Part shown: positions 6,211 through 12,135 of the stretch, in pieces
How positions within the stretch are numbered: position 1 is the stretch's first letter
How the letters are laid out: each line of letters begins with the position of its first letter
Assembly: GCA_964389705.1 (NCBI GenBank)
Contig: CAYMEO010000078.1
Span: 1 to 12,135, forward strand
From: PSLL01 sp964389705
Lineage (GTDB): Bacteria > Desulfobacterota_D > UBA1144 > Nemesobacterales > CSP1-2
DNA length: 12,135 bases
Direction of reading: 5' to 3'
Made by a program: the position numbers and the translations under genes
Notes under the pieces: generated by a model
Database searches by the model: none
What the model saw: the letters and a program-made list of their open reading frames with translations, nothing else
Told to the model about the DNA's origin: nothing

Positions 6211-7656
6211 TCACCTCTCTAGACAATTAGCCGCAAGGTGCAGCAGCTCATGGAGTGGTCCCGGCACATACAGGCCGAATACAACTATAGGAATAACTGA
6301 TAAAATTAGTGCCATAACACAGCTTGTCGGCAGATTAACCCCTTCGGGGATTACATTAGGCTGGCCAAATACCATCTGGTTGATGTGGAGCATGATGCCG
6401 AAGAAGGCAATTACAATAAAGAGGGCTAGAAGGCCCACAGCTATGTATTGACTGTTGGATAGCCCTGCCTTGAGAATGGAGAACTCACTCAAGAAGACTG
6501 CGAATGGAGGTGCTCCAGAAATCGCGAGTCCACCAAAAAGCAGGGCTATCCCGGCGGTTGGAGAAGTTCGGATCAGTCCTTGGACTGACGTAATCTCACG
6601 TGTTCCCACAGCCAGTAGAACGGCACCGGCAGCGAAGAAGCAGAAGGACTTAGTAATGGCATGACTCAATATCTGATAAACGGCACCATAATGGGCTGCT
6701 GAACTACCCAGCCCCGTTGCGACAAGAATAATCCCCATGTGCTCCACAGTAGAATAGGCAAAAAGGCGTTTATAATCCCTCACCTGAAGTAGCAGGAATG
6801 CCGCTACACCCACGGAAATTAGACCGAAGACAACAGCCCATGTCCCAGCTCGAAGGGAAGGCACGGCATTGAGTATGGGAATCATTCTAAGAATGGCGTA
6901 TAACACGGCAGTAGTCTCTACACCGGAAAGTAGTGCACACACGGGCGACGGGGCTTGGCTATGGGCATCCGGGAGCCATGTATGCAGAGGAACAAGCCCT
7001 GCCTTTGCGCCAAAGCCAACGAGTATCAGGAGAAAGGCGGTTTGAAGCAGAACAGGGGGCATATTGGGTGCGGCAGCGATAAGCCCATCCCATGTGTAAA
7101 TGCTGCCACCCGAGGCACGCAATCCCCAAAAGAGTATAAGAAAACCGAGGAGGGCGATGGCGGCTCCCATCAATGTCAGCACAATGTATTTCCAAGCAGC
7201 CTCCAGGGCTTCACGTGTGTTCTCAAATCCGACAAGCAGGACTGAAAGGAGTGTAGTCAGTTCAACGGCAATCCAAACCAATGCCAGCTCTACAAAAAGG
7301 GGAACCGCCAGCAGAGACAGGAGAAACAGGTTGTAGTTGGCATAGTAATATCGCAATTTCTCATGACCATTGCCGTAGTTGATTTTCTCCACATAACCCC
7401 ATGAGAAGAGGGTGGCGGTTACACCAACCAAAGCGATAAGTAACAGCACAAGCGCGCTGAGACCATCGCATGACATCCAGTTCTCAATCATTACAACCCG
7501 ATTTTCGGAAGCGACTCGAAGCGCCACGTTCAGGGATGCAATCAATACGGTCACAGCTCCTATCAGCGTTACAGCCGGGGCAAACCTTCTGCCAAGAGGA
7601 ATCAATGAAAGTCCTGCAGCAAGGAGAGGAATTACTAGTATGACAATCAGTATCAT
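6211..7656 (-). CDS. hyfF: HyfF-like proton-antiporter subunit (NuoM/NuoN-type)
   Basis: A 481-residue membrane protein of the antiporter-like family, in the HyfF position. Conserved charged residues of the predicted half-channels are present: Glu132 (W-I-A-V-E-L), Lys218 (F-G-A-K-A-G-L-V-P), the connecting H-T-W-L-P-D-A-H-S-Q-A-P-S loop (225-237), His332 and Lys336 (S-H-A-I-T-K-S) and Glu391 (F-L-S-E-F). The A-Y-S-T-V-E-H-M-G-I motif (300-309) is typical of the family. With HyfB it gives two antiporter-like subunits; no HyfD is seen, so the predicted stoichiometry is lower than for full hydrogenase 4. Start ATG overlaps the hyfE stop as ATGA (7653-7656), and AAGGAGGAG within the end of hyfE acts as ribosome site. 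Predicted role is ion translocation in the membrane arm. Confidence 0.93.
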   Translation of the reverse strand: MILIVILVIPLLAAGLSLIPLGRRFAPAVTLIGAVTVLIASLNVALRVASENRVVMIENWMSCDGLSALVLLLIALVGVTATLFSWGYVEKINYGNGHEKLRYYYANYNLFLLSLLAVPLFVELALVWIAVELTTLLSVLLVGFENTREALEAAWKYIVLTLMGAAIALLGFLILFWGLRASGGSIYTWDGLIAAAPNMPPVLLQTAFLLILVGFGAKAGLVPLHTWLPDAHSQAPSPVCALLSGVETTAVLYAILRMIPILNAVPSLRAGTWAVVFGLISVGVAAFLLLQVRDYKRLFAYSTVEHMGIILVATGLGSSAAHYGAVYQILSHAITKSFCFFAAGAVLLAVGTREITSVQGLIRTSPTAGIALLFGGLAISGAPPFAVFLSEFSILKAGLSNSQYIAVGLLALFIVIAFFGIMLHINQMVFGQPNVIPEGVNLPTSCVMALILSVIPIVVFGLYVPGPLHELLHLAANCLER

Positions 7657-8345
7657 TGGTTTGGCTCCTCCTTCAAGGTTGTCAGGGCACCGACTTTTGT
7701 GGTTCCAATATTTTCGTGAATGGTTCGGGTTAAAATGCCCATGACTAAAGCGATGATTAATACGTCGAATGCCGCGGCCAACTCCGCTATGAGCGGCAGG
7801 TCGGGGCTAATAGAAATACCAGCGAAAAAGGCTCCATTTTCCATTGCCAGAACGCCGATCAACTGGGGAATGGCCTCCCGCCTGACCATGAGCGTATATG
7901 CCCCGATTAGAAGCCCGGCAATGCCTATAGGCAGATTTACCTTTGCAAAGCTCCCATCAACTATGATTAAAAGGGAATTGGCAAAGAAATAAGAGAAAAG
8001 CGTAAGTGCCAGGGCAATGAGCAGTGAGGAGGGAATATTTATAACCTGAGAGATTTCACGGTATGTATATATCTCCTGACTAACTGTGCGGCGTAGAAGC
8101 CAGGGAATTAAGGCTGGTTTGATTACCAATGTGAGGACGCCAACAGCAAGCAGATGAAAAGAGGCATCCCTGTAGCCCAAAAGAAACGCTGAGATTGATA
8201 AGAGAATTGACTGGATGATAAATATCAATAAGCATGCCTGCGCCTGGCGTACTATCACGAGTCCGAAGGCGCTAAGAAGAAATAAGCCTCCCACTAAGGC
8301 ATTTAACTGGCTAAAGATCGGTGACGTCGAGCTTAGGTCTAGCAC
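7653..8345 (-). CDS. hyfE: HyfE-like membrane subunit
   Basis: A 230-residue, strongly hydrophobic protein with about six to seven membrane segments, matching the length and layout of HyfE. HyfE is thought to correspond to the NuoK-like part of the membrane arm plus extra helices. Recognisable family features are the Q-A-Q-A-C-L-L-I-F segment (about 34-42), the L-T-L-V-I-K-P-A-L-I-P stretch (about 76-86) and a late segment with E-N-G-A-F-F. Start is GTG at 8345, preceded by AGGAGG at short spacing. An ATG two bases upstream (8347) is out of frame and closes at once. The gene begins 9 bases after hyfC and overlaps hyfF by four bases, so it is translationally coupled to its neighbours. Confidence 0.87.
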   Translation of the reverse strand: MLDLSSTSPIFSQLNALVGGLFLLSAFGLVIVRQAQACLLIFIIQSILLSISAFLLGYRDASFHLLAVGVLTLVIKPALIPWLLRRTVSQEIYTYREISQVINIPSSLLIALALTLFSYFFANSLLIIVDGSFAKVNLPIGIAGLLIGAYTLMVRREAIPQLIGVLAMENGAFFAGISISPDLPLIAELAAAFDVLIIALVMGILTRTIHENIGTTKVGALTTLKEEPNQ

Positions 8346-8354
8346 ATTAACCTC

Positions 8355-9305
8355 CTATGTCGTAAAGAGTTGAGCGATCATGGCTGCCACTGAAGTGATG
8401 AAGGCCGCTCCCATGAACTCACTGATGCGAAAGAGCCTTAGCTTGGCAAGCGAAGACTCTATGACCACGATGAGCAAAAGTAGCACAAATACCTTTAAGA
8501 GAATCAATGGTATAGAAAGCAAAACCTGCCATAGCACTTGTTTTTCAGCCAAACCCCAAGGTGTGACTAGAACATTTAGGAAGATGCAGGTTAGCACAAA
8601 GAATTTCATGCTGCCTCCCCACTTCATAAGGGCTGCTCCCCGACCGGAATACTCCAGCCCTTTGGATTCATCAATCATAGCCAGCTCAAAGTGTCCAGAT
8701 GGGTTATCTACTGGAATCCGCCCGGCTTCAGCGAGGATTAGCATCATAAATGCAATCATCAGAAGCACGTGCGAGGGCTCGAAGAAGTTGGTCAAAGGTA
8801 TCACCCATTGCTTCTGGACAATGTATGGTATTGTAGAGCTCGCTACAAAGGAAACTGTGTAGAACACAATCATGAAAACCGGCTCGGCGAGGAAGCTAAC
8901 CATTCTTGTCCGACTGGCTCCCATAGGGCCGTATGGATTGCCGGTGTCCACGGCGGCGAGTGTTGCAAAGAAACCGCCTAGTGCCAGTATGAATCCACCG
9001 CCCAGCATATCACCCATGAAAGCGAAGAAGAGGGGGTACGCCGTAAGTACTGGAATAAGGAGAGCCACAAAGATCGGGGTAATAAATACAACGTATGGAG
9101 TGAATCGAAAGATCCAAGAACTCTGCTCGGGGACAATCTCATCCTTATGGAATAGCTTCCAAATGTCTCTATAGGGCTGAAAGATACTGGGTCCACGCTT
9201 GGACTGGATTTGCTCTTCGAGGCGATTGAGCACTCCCTTTGCCAAAGGCGCAAATACCATCACCACCAGGACTTGGATTAGATTAAAGAGGATTCTATGA
9301 GTCAC
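8355..9305 (-). CDS. hyfC: HyfC/NuoH-like membrane anchor subunit
   Basis: A 316-residue NuoH-family membrane protein that docks the peripheral arm and couples it to the ion-pumping subunits. Diagnostic motifs are R-G-P-S-I-F-Q-P-Y-R-D (37-47), the Fe-S-facing loop K-L-F-H-K-D-E (50-56), and G-R-I-P-V-D-N-P-S-G-H-F-E-L (195-208), followed by E-S-K-G-L-E-Y-S-G (213-221). These acidic loops are conserved in complex I and in HyfC/HycD. It is the first gene of the six-gene operon. The start is GTG at 9305, with a clear GGAGGT six to seven bases upstream (9317-9312); no in-frame ATG is close. The GTG shares a base with a TAG that closes an unrelated open frame in the leader. The coupling loops look intact, in contrast to the altered cofactor sites in HyfG and HyfI. 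Confidence 0.93.
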   Translation of the reverse strand: MTHRILFNLIQVLVVMVFAPLAKGVLNRLEEQIQSKRGPSIFQPYRDIWKLFHKDEIVPEQSSWIFRFTPYVVFITPIFVALLIPVLTAYPLFFAFMGDMLGGGFILALGGFFATLAAVDTGNPYGPMGASRTRMVSFLAEPVFMIVFYTVSFVASSTIPYIVQKQWVIPLTNFFEPSHVLLMIAFMMLILAEAGRIPVDNPSGHFELAMIDESKGLEYSGRGAALMKWGGSMKFFVLTCIFLNVLVTPWGLAEKQVLWQVLLSIPLILLKVFVLLLLIVVIESSLAKLRLFRISEFMGAAFITSVAAMIAQLFTT

Positions 9306-9371
9306 TATAGTACCTCCGATATGTTTGATGATGCCAGTTTAAGTTCCAGATGTCTGAAGGGCTTCAATAGT

Positions 9372-9403
9372 AAAAACCGCGAACGCCATCGCTTGAGGTT
9401 TTT
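9372..9403 (-). terminator. Terminator- or attenuator-like hairpin before hyfC
   Basis: On both strands AAAAACC and GGTTTTT form a perfect 7-base outer stem (9372-9378 with 9397-9403). Inside is a 4-base GCGA/TCGC stem with a 6-base loop and a 4-base bulge on one side. In the hyf direction the hairpin is followed by TTTTTACTATT. It lies between the predicted hyf promoter and hyfC, about 65 bases before the start codon. It could attenuate the operon or end a short leader RNA. In the plus direction no gene ends here, so action on the minus strand is more likely. Confidence 0.5.
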
Positions 9404-9490
9404 AGTTGGAGATGGGGAATAGAATGATGGGTTGAGACTAATCTTTAATTGGTTATAGATGTAATTAACAATGATATATCTCACTGATTT

Positions 9491-9591
9491 ACTCCTACAT
9501 CTGCGATCTAGCCATGATTGGTTAGTTTCTGTAGGAGTCATCAACTACCCCGGTCGGGGCAGTGGTTAAAGGCAGAACCCCATTGCCTTTA
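9491..9591 (-). promoter_or_regulatory. Structured 5' leader of the hyf operon, candidate riboregulator
   Basis: The predicted hyf transcript opens with several inverted repeats. TAAAGGCA/TGCCTTTA is a perfect 8-base stem with a 9-base loop (9567-9591). A competing pairing joins GGCAGTGG (9558-9565) with CCATTGCC (9580-9587). CCCC/GGGG pairs at 9548-9559. ACTCCTACA/TGTAGGAGT forms a 9-base stem with a 30-base loop (9491-9499 with 9530-9538). Mutually exclusive stems followed by a terminator-like hairpin are the layout of an attenuator or riboswitch. I recognise no known riboswitch class. The remaining 9404-9490 shows no gene. Confidence 0.3.
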
Positions 9592-9610
9592 TTGGAAAGC
9601 GTTGAATATA

Positions 9611-9638
9611 AATATACGGCTAAATAGAGGCTTGTCAA
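9611..9638 (-). promoter_or_regulatory. Predicted promoter of the hyf operon
   Basis: On the minus strand a perfect TTGACA (9638-9633) is followed by a 16-base spacer and TATATT (9616-9611). Transcription would start near 9604, leaving a leader of about 300 bases before hyfC. It is back-to-back with the promoter of the iron permease gene. Confidence 0.5.
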
Positions 9639-9647
9639 TCCTTGACA
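9633..9647. repeat. Palindrome shared by the two divergent -35 boxes
   Basis: TGTCAA-TCC-TTGACA is a perfect 6-base inverted repeat with a 3-base centre. Each arm is a consensus -35 box, one facing hyf and one facing the iron permease gene. It may simply be two -35 elements, or an operator through which a dimeric regulator controls both units together. Confidence 0.5.
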
Positions 9648-9669
9648 CTGTTTCTTTACATGGTAATCT
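9642..9669 (+). promoter_or_regulatory. Predicted promoter of the cytochrome c-FTR1 gene
   Basis: A perfect TTGACA (9642-9647), a 16-base spacer and an extended -10 of the form TG-G-TAATCT (TG at 9661-9662, hexamer 9664-9669). The hexamer itself is a weak match, partly compensated by the TG extension. Start of transcription would be near 9676, inside the inverted repeat that follows. Confidence 0.4.
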
Positions 9670-9673
9670 CAAT

Positions 9674-9690
9674 TTGAAATTTATTTTCAA
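9674..9690. repeat. Inverted repeat at the FTR1 transcription start
   Basis: TTGAAA-TTTAT-TTTCAA is a perfect 6-base inverted repeat with a 5-base centre, placed at the predicted transcription start. It is a possible operator for an iron- or redox-responsive regulator. It does not match the GATAAT-type Fur box as I know it, and A+T-rich sequence produces such repeats by chance. Confidence 0.3.
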
Positions 9691-9721
9691 TTTAAAAATC
9701 TAAATTCATAGAGCCTAATAT

Positions 9722-12010
9722 ATGGGGATATGTACTGGGAGCTTGATCAGAAATCACTTAGGAAACTGCATTAGGTGTAAGATTGCTCTTCTAATCACCT
9801 CCTTTCTCTACACGGCTCTTTTTTTTCTATTTCTCCTAGTCTCCAATTCGTATGCCGGGGAAGCTGAAAGACTGCTCTCCATTATAGATTATATCGGAAG
9901 CGACTATAGAAATGCAGTTCAGAACGGGAGGGTTGTAGATGAAAGAGAATATAAAGAGATGGTTGTGTTCTCTTCCGATGTGATTGATATCTTTTCTGAG
10001 CTAAAAGCCTCGGGTGGAGATAAGGCGGGAATCAAATCTGATTTAATTAGTCTTAAAAAGAAGATAGAGGATAAATCCCCGAATAAAGAGGTTGAATTAA
10101 TATCAAAAAATATAAGCAATAAACTCATCTTGGCCTATAACATAATTCCATATCCTACGAATCCTCCTTCTTTTAAAATAGGAAAGCGCCTTTACGAAAA
10201 GGACTGTGCTGAGTGTCACGGCGTAATCGGTGCGGGAAATGGTCCCAGTGCTTCTGGACTTGGTTCACCTCCTATGGACTTTACAAATGGGGGGAATATG
10301 GGTGGGCTTTCTCCGTTTAAGGTCTTTAACGCAATGACATTCGGTATTGCAAACACCGATATGCCTGAATTCCCGACACTTTCTGAGAATGATAAATGGA
10401 ATATCGCATTCTATGTCTTTTCACTCAGATTCAGTGAGAAGGAGAGTGAGGAAGGAGAGAAAATATTTAAGGTAGCCAATATTCCACAGAAGATGAAGGA
10501 TCCGAAGACCCTTGCTACACTCTCAGATGATGAGATTTCAGATAGGCTTAAGCCTTACATCGGGGATGAAAAAGACATGCCCAAGGCTCTTGCCTTCTTA
10601 AGAAGAGGGATAATCGAAAACGAAAAAGAAGACCCATTGGCCGCAACGGGCTCTATTCTCAATGAGGCGGTGGATCTATACGAACGGGGAAATAAAAAGG
10701 AAGCATTTGATAGGGCACTTGATGCCTATCTTAATGAGTTTGAGAAGGTAGAGCCTATGATTATTTCAAAAGACCAGAGATTTGGTCTCTCACTTGAGGC
10801 GAAATTCGTAAAACTTAGAGGACTGATTAAGGATGAAAGACCAATTGGAGAGGTAAAGGCCCTTCACAGAGAGATTGAAAGCGATCTCAACCGGGCCTCT
10901 ATTCTACTTAAGAGTAATGAACCGTTTGGCAAGGCGCTTTCATTTATAAACTCATTTGCAATTCTTATACGCGAGGGGCTTGAGGCAGCTTTGATAGTTG
11001 CGGCAGTGCTTGCGTTCCTCAGTGCAACGGGTGCAAGGGGAGCTATCAAATATGTTCATCTCGGGTGGATTTCGGCTCTTGCTGCGGGGCTCATTACGTG
11101 GTTTTTAGCCCAGACCGTTATATCAATAAGCGGCGCGCAGCGCGAAACCATAGAGGGTGTGACCTCCCTTTTTGCAGCTGGGGTTCTTTTCTATGTGAGC
11201 TATTGGCTTATTACGAAAATAGAGGTTAAAAAGTGGAAGGAGTACATCCAAGGTAAGGTGAAAAGAGCGCTTTCAAAAGAGAGCTTATTTGCGCTTGCAA
11301 GCGTCTCATTCTTCGCCGTCTATAGAGAGGCATTTGAGAGCGTACTTTTTTACCAAGCCCTGTGGCTTCAGGCTGATAACTCCAAAGACGCCGTTATATG
11401 GGGGCTCATTGCCGGGGCTGTCTTACTTATAGGTCTCGTATTGGTGATTTTTAAACTCGGTCTTAGGATTCCCCTTAAGTACTTCTTCAGCATCACGAGC
11501 TTTCTGCTCTATTTTCTCTCCTTTGTTCTCGCCGGAAAGGGGATAAGAGGGCTTCAGGAAGCCGGAATAATTGAAATAACTCCTCTAAATTTCATCCCTC
11601 AGGTGGATATTCTTGGAATCTATCCGACGCTTGAGACGACGGTTGTTCAGGGGGTTTTGCTTATAGCGTTAATTGGGGCAATCATTTGGATTGGGGTTAT
11701 AAACCAGGAAAGAGAAAGAAAGACCATTGTTGCGAGCGTATTCCATATAGCCGATGATATGAAAACGGTGCACGAGGCCTTTGAACATATAAAGGGACAC
11801 ATCATAGAGTGGCGCAGGTGTGAAGAGATCAATCTTGAGGCTGAGGAGCTTGATAGTCAGATACAGGATGTGCTCAAGCAGGTAGATGAATTAGAAAATA
11901 GGCTAGGGGACTTTTTTGATATGGTCTTAAAGAATAGAGAGGCTTCTAAAGAACCGAGGGCAGTTGGTAAAGAAGTTGTTGAATCATCGAATCAGCGTAA
12001 GCTTTCATAA
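9722..12010 (+). CDS. Cytochrome c-FTR1 fusion iron permease
   Basis: A 762-residue fusion. The N-terminus has a hydrophobic export signal (about 20-42) ending in N-S-Y-A, a plausible cleavage site. A helical periplasmic segment follows (50-140), then a class I cytochrome c domain (about 150-240) with heme motif C-A-E-C-H (162-166) and a likely axial Met214 in T-D-M-P. A second helical region (240-400) leads to an FTR1/EfeU permease domain (about 405-660) of about seven membrane helices. It has the iron motif R-E-G-L-E (417-421) and a second R-E-A-F-E (535-539). The tail (about 670-745) is charged and likely coiled coil. Family knowledge: FTR1 proteins import ferric iron, and the heme domain may oxidise ferrous iron or pass on electrons. 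It is transcribed divergently from hyf. The ATG at 9722 lacks a clear ribosome site; a TTG at 9743 is an alternative. Confidence 0.92.
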   Translation: MGICTGSLIRNHLGNCIRCKIALLITSFLYTALFFLFLLVSNSYAGEAERLLSIIDYIGSDYRNAVQNGRVVDEREYKEMVVFSSDVIDIFSELKASGGDKAGIKSDLISLKKKIEDKSPNKEVELISKNISNKLILAYNIIPYPTNPPSFKIGKRLYEKDCAECHGVIGAGNGPSASGLGSPPMDFTNGGNMGGLSPFKVFNAMTFGIANTDMPEFPTLSENDKWNIAFYVFSLRFSEKESEEGEKIFKVANIPQKMKDPKTLATLSDDEISDRLKPYIGDEKDMPKALAFLRRGIIENEKEDPLAATGSILNEAVDLYERGNKKEAFDRALDAYLNEFEKVEPMIISKDQRFGLSLEAKFVKLRGLIKDERPIGEVKALHREIESDLNRASILLKSNEPFGKALSFINSFAILIREGLEAALIVAAVLAFLSATGARGAIKYVHLGWISALAAGLITWFLAQTVISISGAQRETIEGVTSLFAAGVLFYVSYWLITKIEVKKWKEYIQGKVKRALSKESLFALASVSFFAVYREAFESVLFYQALWLQADNSKDAVIWGLIAGAVLLIGLVLVIFKLGLRIPLKYFFSITSFLLYFLSFVLAGKGIRGLQEAGIIEITPLNFIPQVDILGIYPTLETTVVQGVLLIALIGAIIWIGVINQERERKTIVASVFHIADDMKTVHEAFEHIKGHIIEWRRCEEINLEAEELDSQIQDVLKQVDELENRLGDFFDMVLKNREASKEPRAVGKEVVESSNQRKLS

Positions 12011-12081
12011 GCTCTAAACTGGGGCAAAGGGGCGGTTAGTTTTCAATTTTACACATTTGAATATCGTATTAGAGTAATATT

Positions 12082-12135
12082 ATGGTACCGGTATTTATTG
12101 GCGGATGTGAAAGGAGCGGCACAACTCTTTTAGGA
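12082..12135 (+). CDS. Sulfotransferase-like protein, N-terminal fragment cut by window end
   Basis: Eighteen codons are visible from ATG at 12082: M-V-P-V-F-I-G-G-C-E-R-S-G-T-T-L-L-G. The F-I-x-G-x-x-R-S-G-T-T-L-L pattern is the 5'-phosphosulfate-binding loop at the start of PAPS-dependent sulfotransferases. Such enzymes transfer sulfate to sugars, lipids or other acceptors; the acceptor cannot be told. The frame runs off the window. The upstream gap (12011-12081) shows no convincing terminator for the FTR1 gene, and the ribosome site is weak. The short length limits confidence, but this loop is quite specific. Confidence 0.65.
   Translation, partial: MVPVFIGGCERSGTTLLG

Noticed and set aside
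9376..9394. GCGATGGCGTTCGC in the hyf leader (minus strand) resembles the core of the fluoride (crcB) riboswitch.
   Set aside because: The downstream strand expected to form the pseudoknot (an ACGCC-type segment before CUAC) is not seen. The core is enclosed by an AAAAACC/GGTTTTT stem typical of a terminator, and the downstream genes are not fluoride-related.
9305..9544. A 79-codon open frame on the minus strand in the hyf leader, ending on the hyfC start.
   Set aside because: Its composition looks random, with no recognisable motif, and it crosses the inverted repeats and the terminator-like hairpin. A poor ribosome site precedes it.
12011..12060. G-rich stretch (GGGGC-AAA-GGGGC) after the FTR1 gene as a terminator.
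   Set aside because: The two G-rich blocks are direct, not inverted, copies. The only pairing (CTAA/TTAG) is too short, although a short T-run follows.
1..12135. CRISPR arrays, tRNA or rRNA genes, insertion sequences.
   Set aside because: No regularly spaced repeats, no tRNA-like cloverleaf or rRNA core sequence, and no transposase or terminal repeats were seen on reading both strands.

Overview
The window comes from a Gram-negative-type bacterium. It has a c-type cytochrome with an export signal, Shine-Dalgarno-led operons and a complex I/hydrogenase-4-type membrane complex. I cannot assign the phylum from sequence alone. The central operon looks visibly more G+C-rich than the A+T-rich genes on either side.

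Layout. (1) Positions 36-1377, minus strand: a two-gene metal-response unit, with a CmtR-like ArsR-family sensor followed by a YraQ/DUF318-type permease. A sigma70-like promoter and a palindromic operator candidate lie upstream. (2) Positions 1585-9305, minus strand: a tightly packed six-gene operon in the order hyfC-hyfE-hyfF-hyfG-hyfI-hyfB. It encodes a membrane arm (C, E, F, B) and a peripheral arm (G, I) related to hydrogenase 4, formate hydrogenlyase and complex I. (3) Positions 9306-9721: an intergenic region with two divergent promoters whose -35 boxes form one palindrome (9633-9647). It also holds a hairpin-rich hyf leader and a terminator-like hairpin just before hyfC. (4) Positions 9722-12010, plus strand: a cytochrome c-FTR1 iron permease fusion. 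(5) Positions 12082-12135, plus strand: the first 18 codons of a sulfotransferase-like protein cut by the window edge.

The main point of interest is the hyf-like complex. All four Ni-binding cysteines of the large subunit are replaced (Ser244, Ser247, Ser533, Glu536). The small subunit has Asn220 in place of the fourth cysteine of its proximal [4Fe-4S] cluster. Its N-terminus is a HyfH-like ferredoxin domain with most cluster ligands gone. The antiporter-like subunits keep their conserved Glu/Lys/His residues. No hydrogenase maturation, formate dehydrogenase or intact ferredoxin gene is present in the window. This fits the energy-converting-hydrogenase-related (Ehr) class of non-hydrogenase complexes, here apparently eroded even at Fe-S sites. 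It therefore reads as an ion-translocating module whose electron path, if it has one, is unknown.

The complex is transcribed back-to-back with an iron permease that carries its own heme domain. Together with the metal-efflux pair at the far end, this suggests a metal- and redox-linked neighbourhood, but that link is inference.
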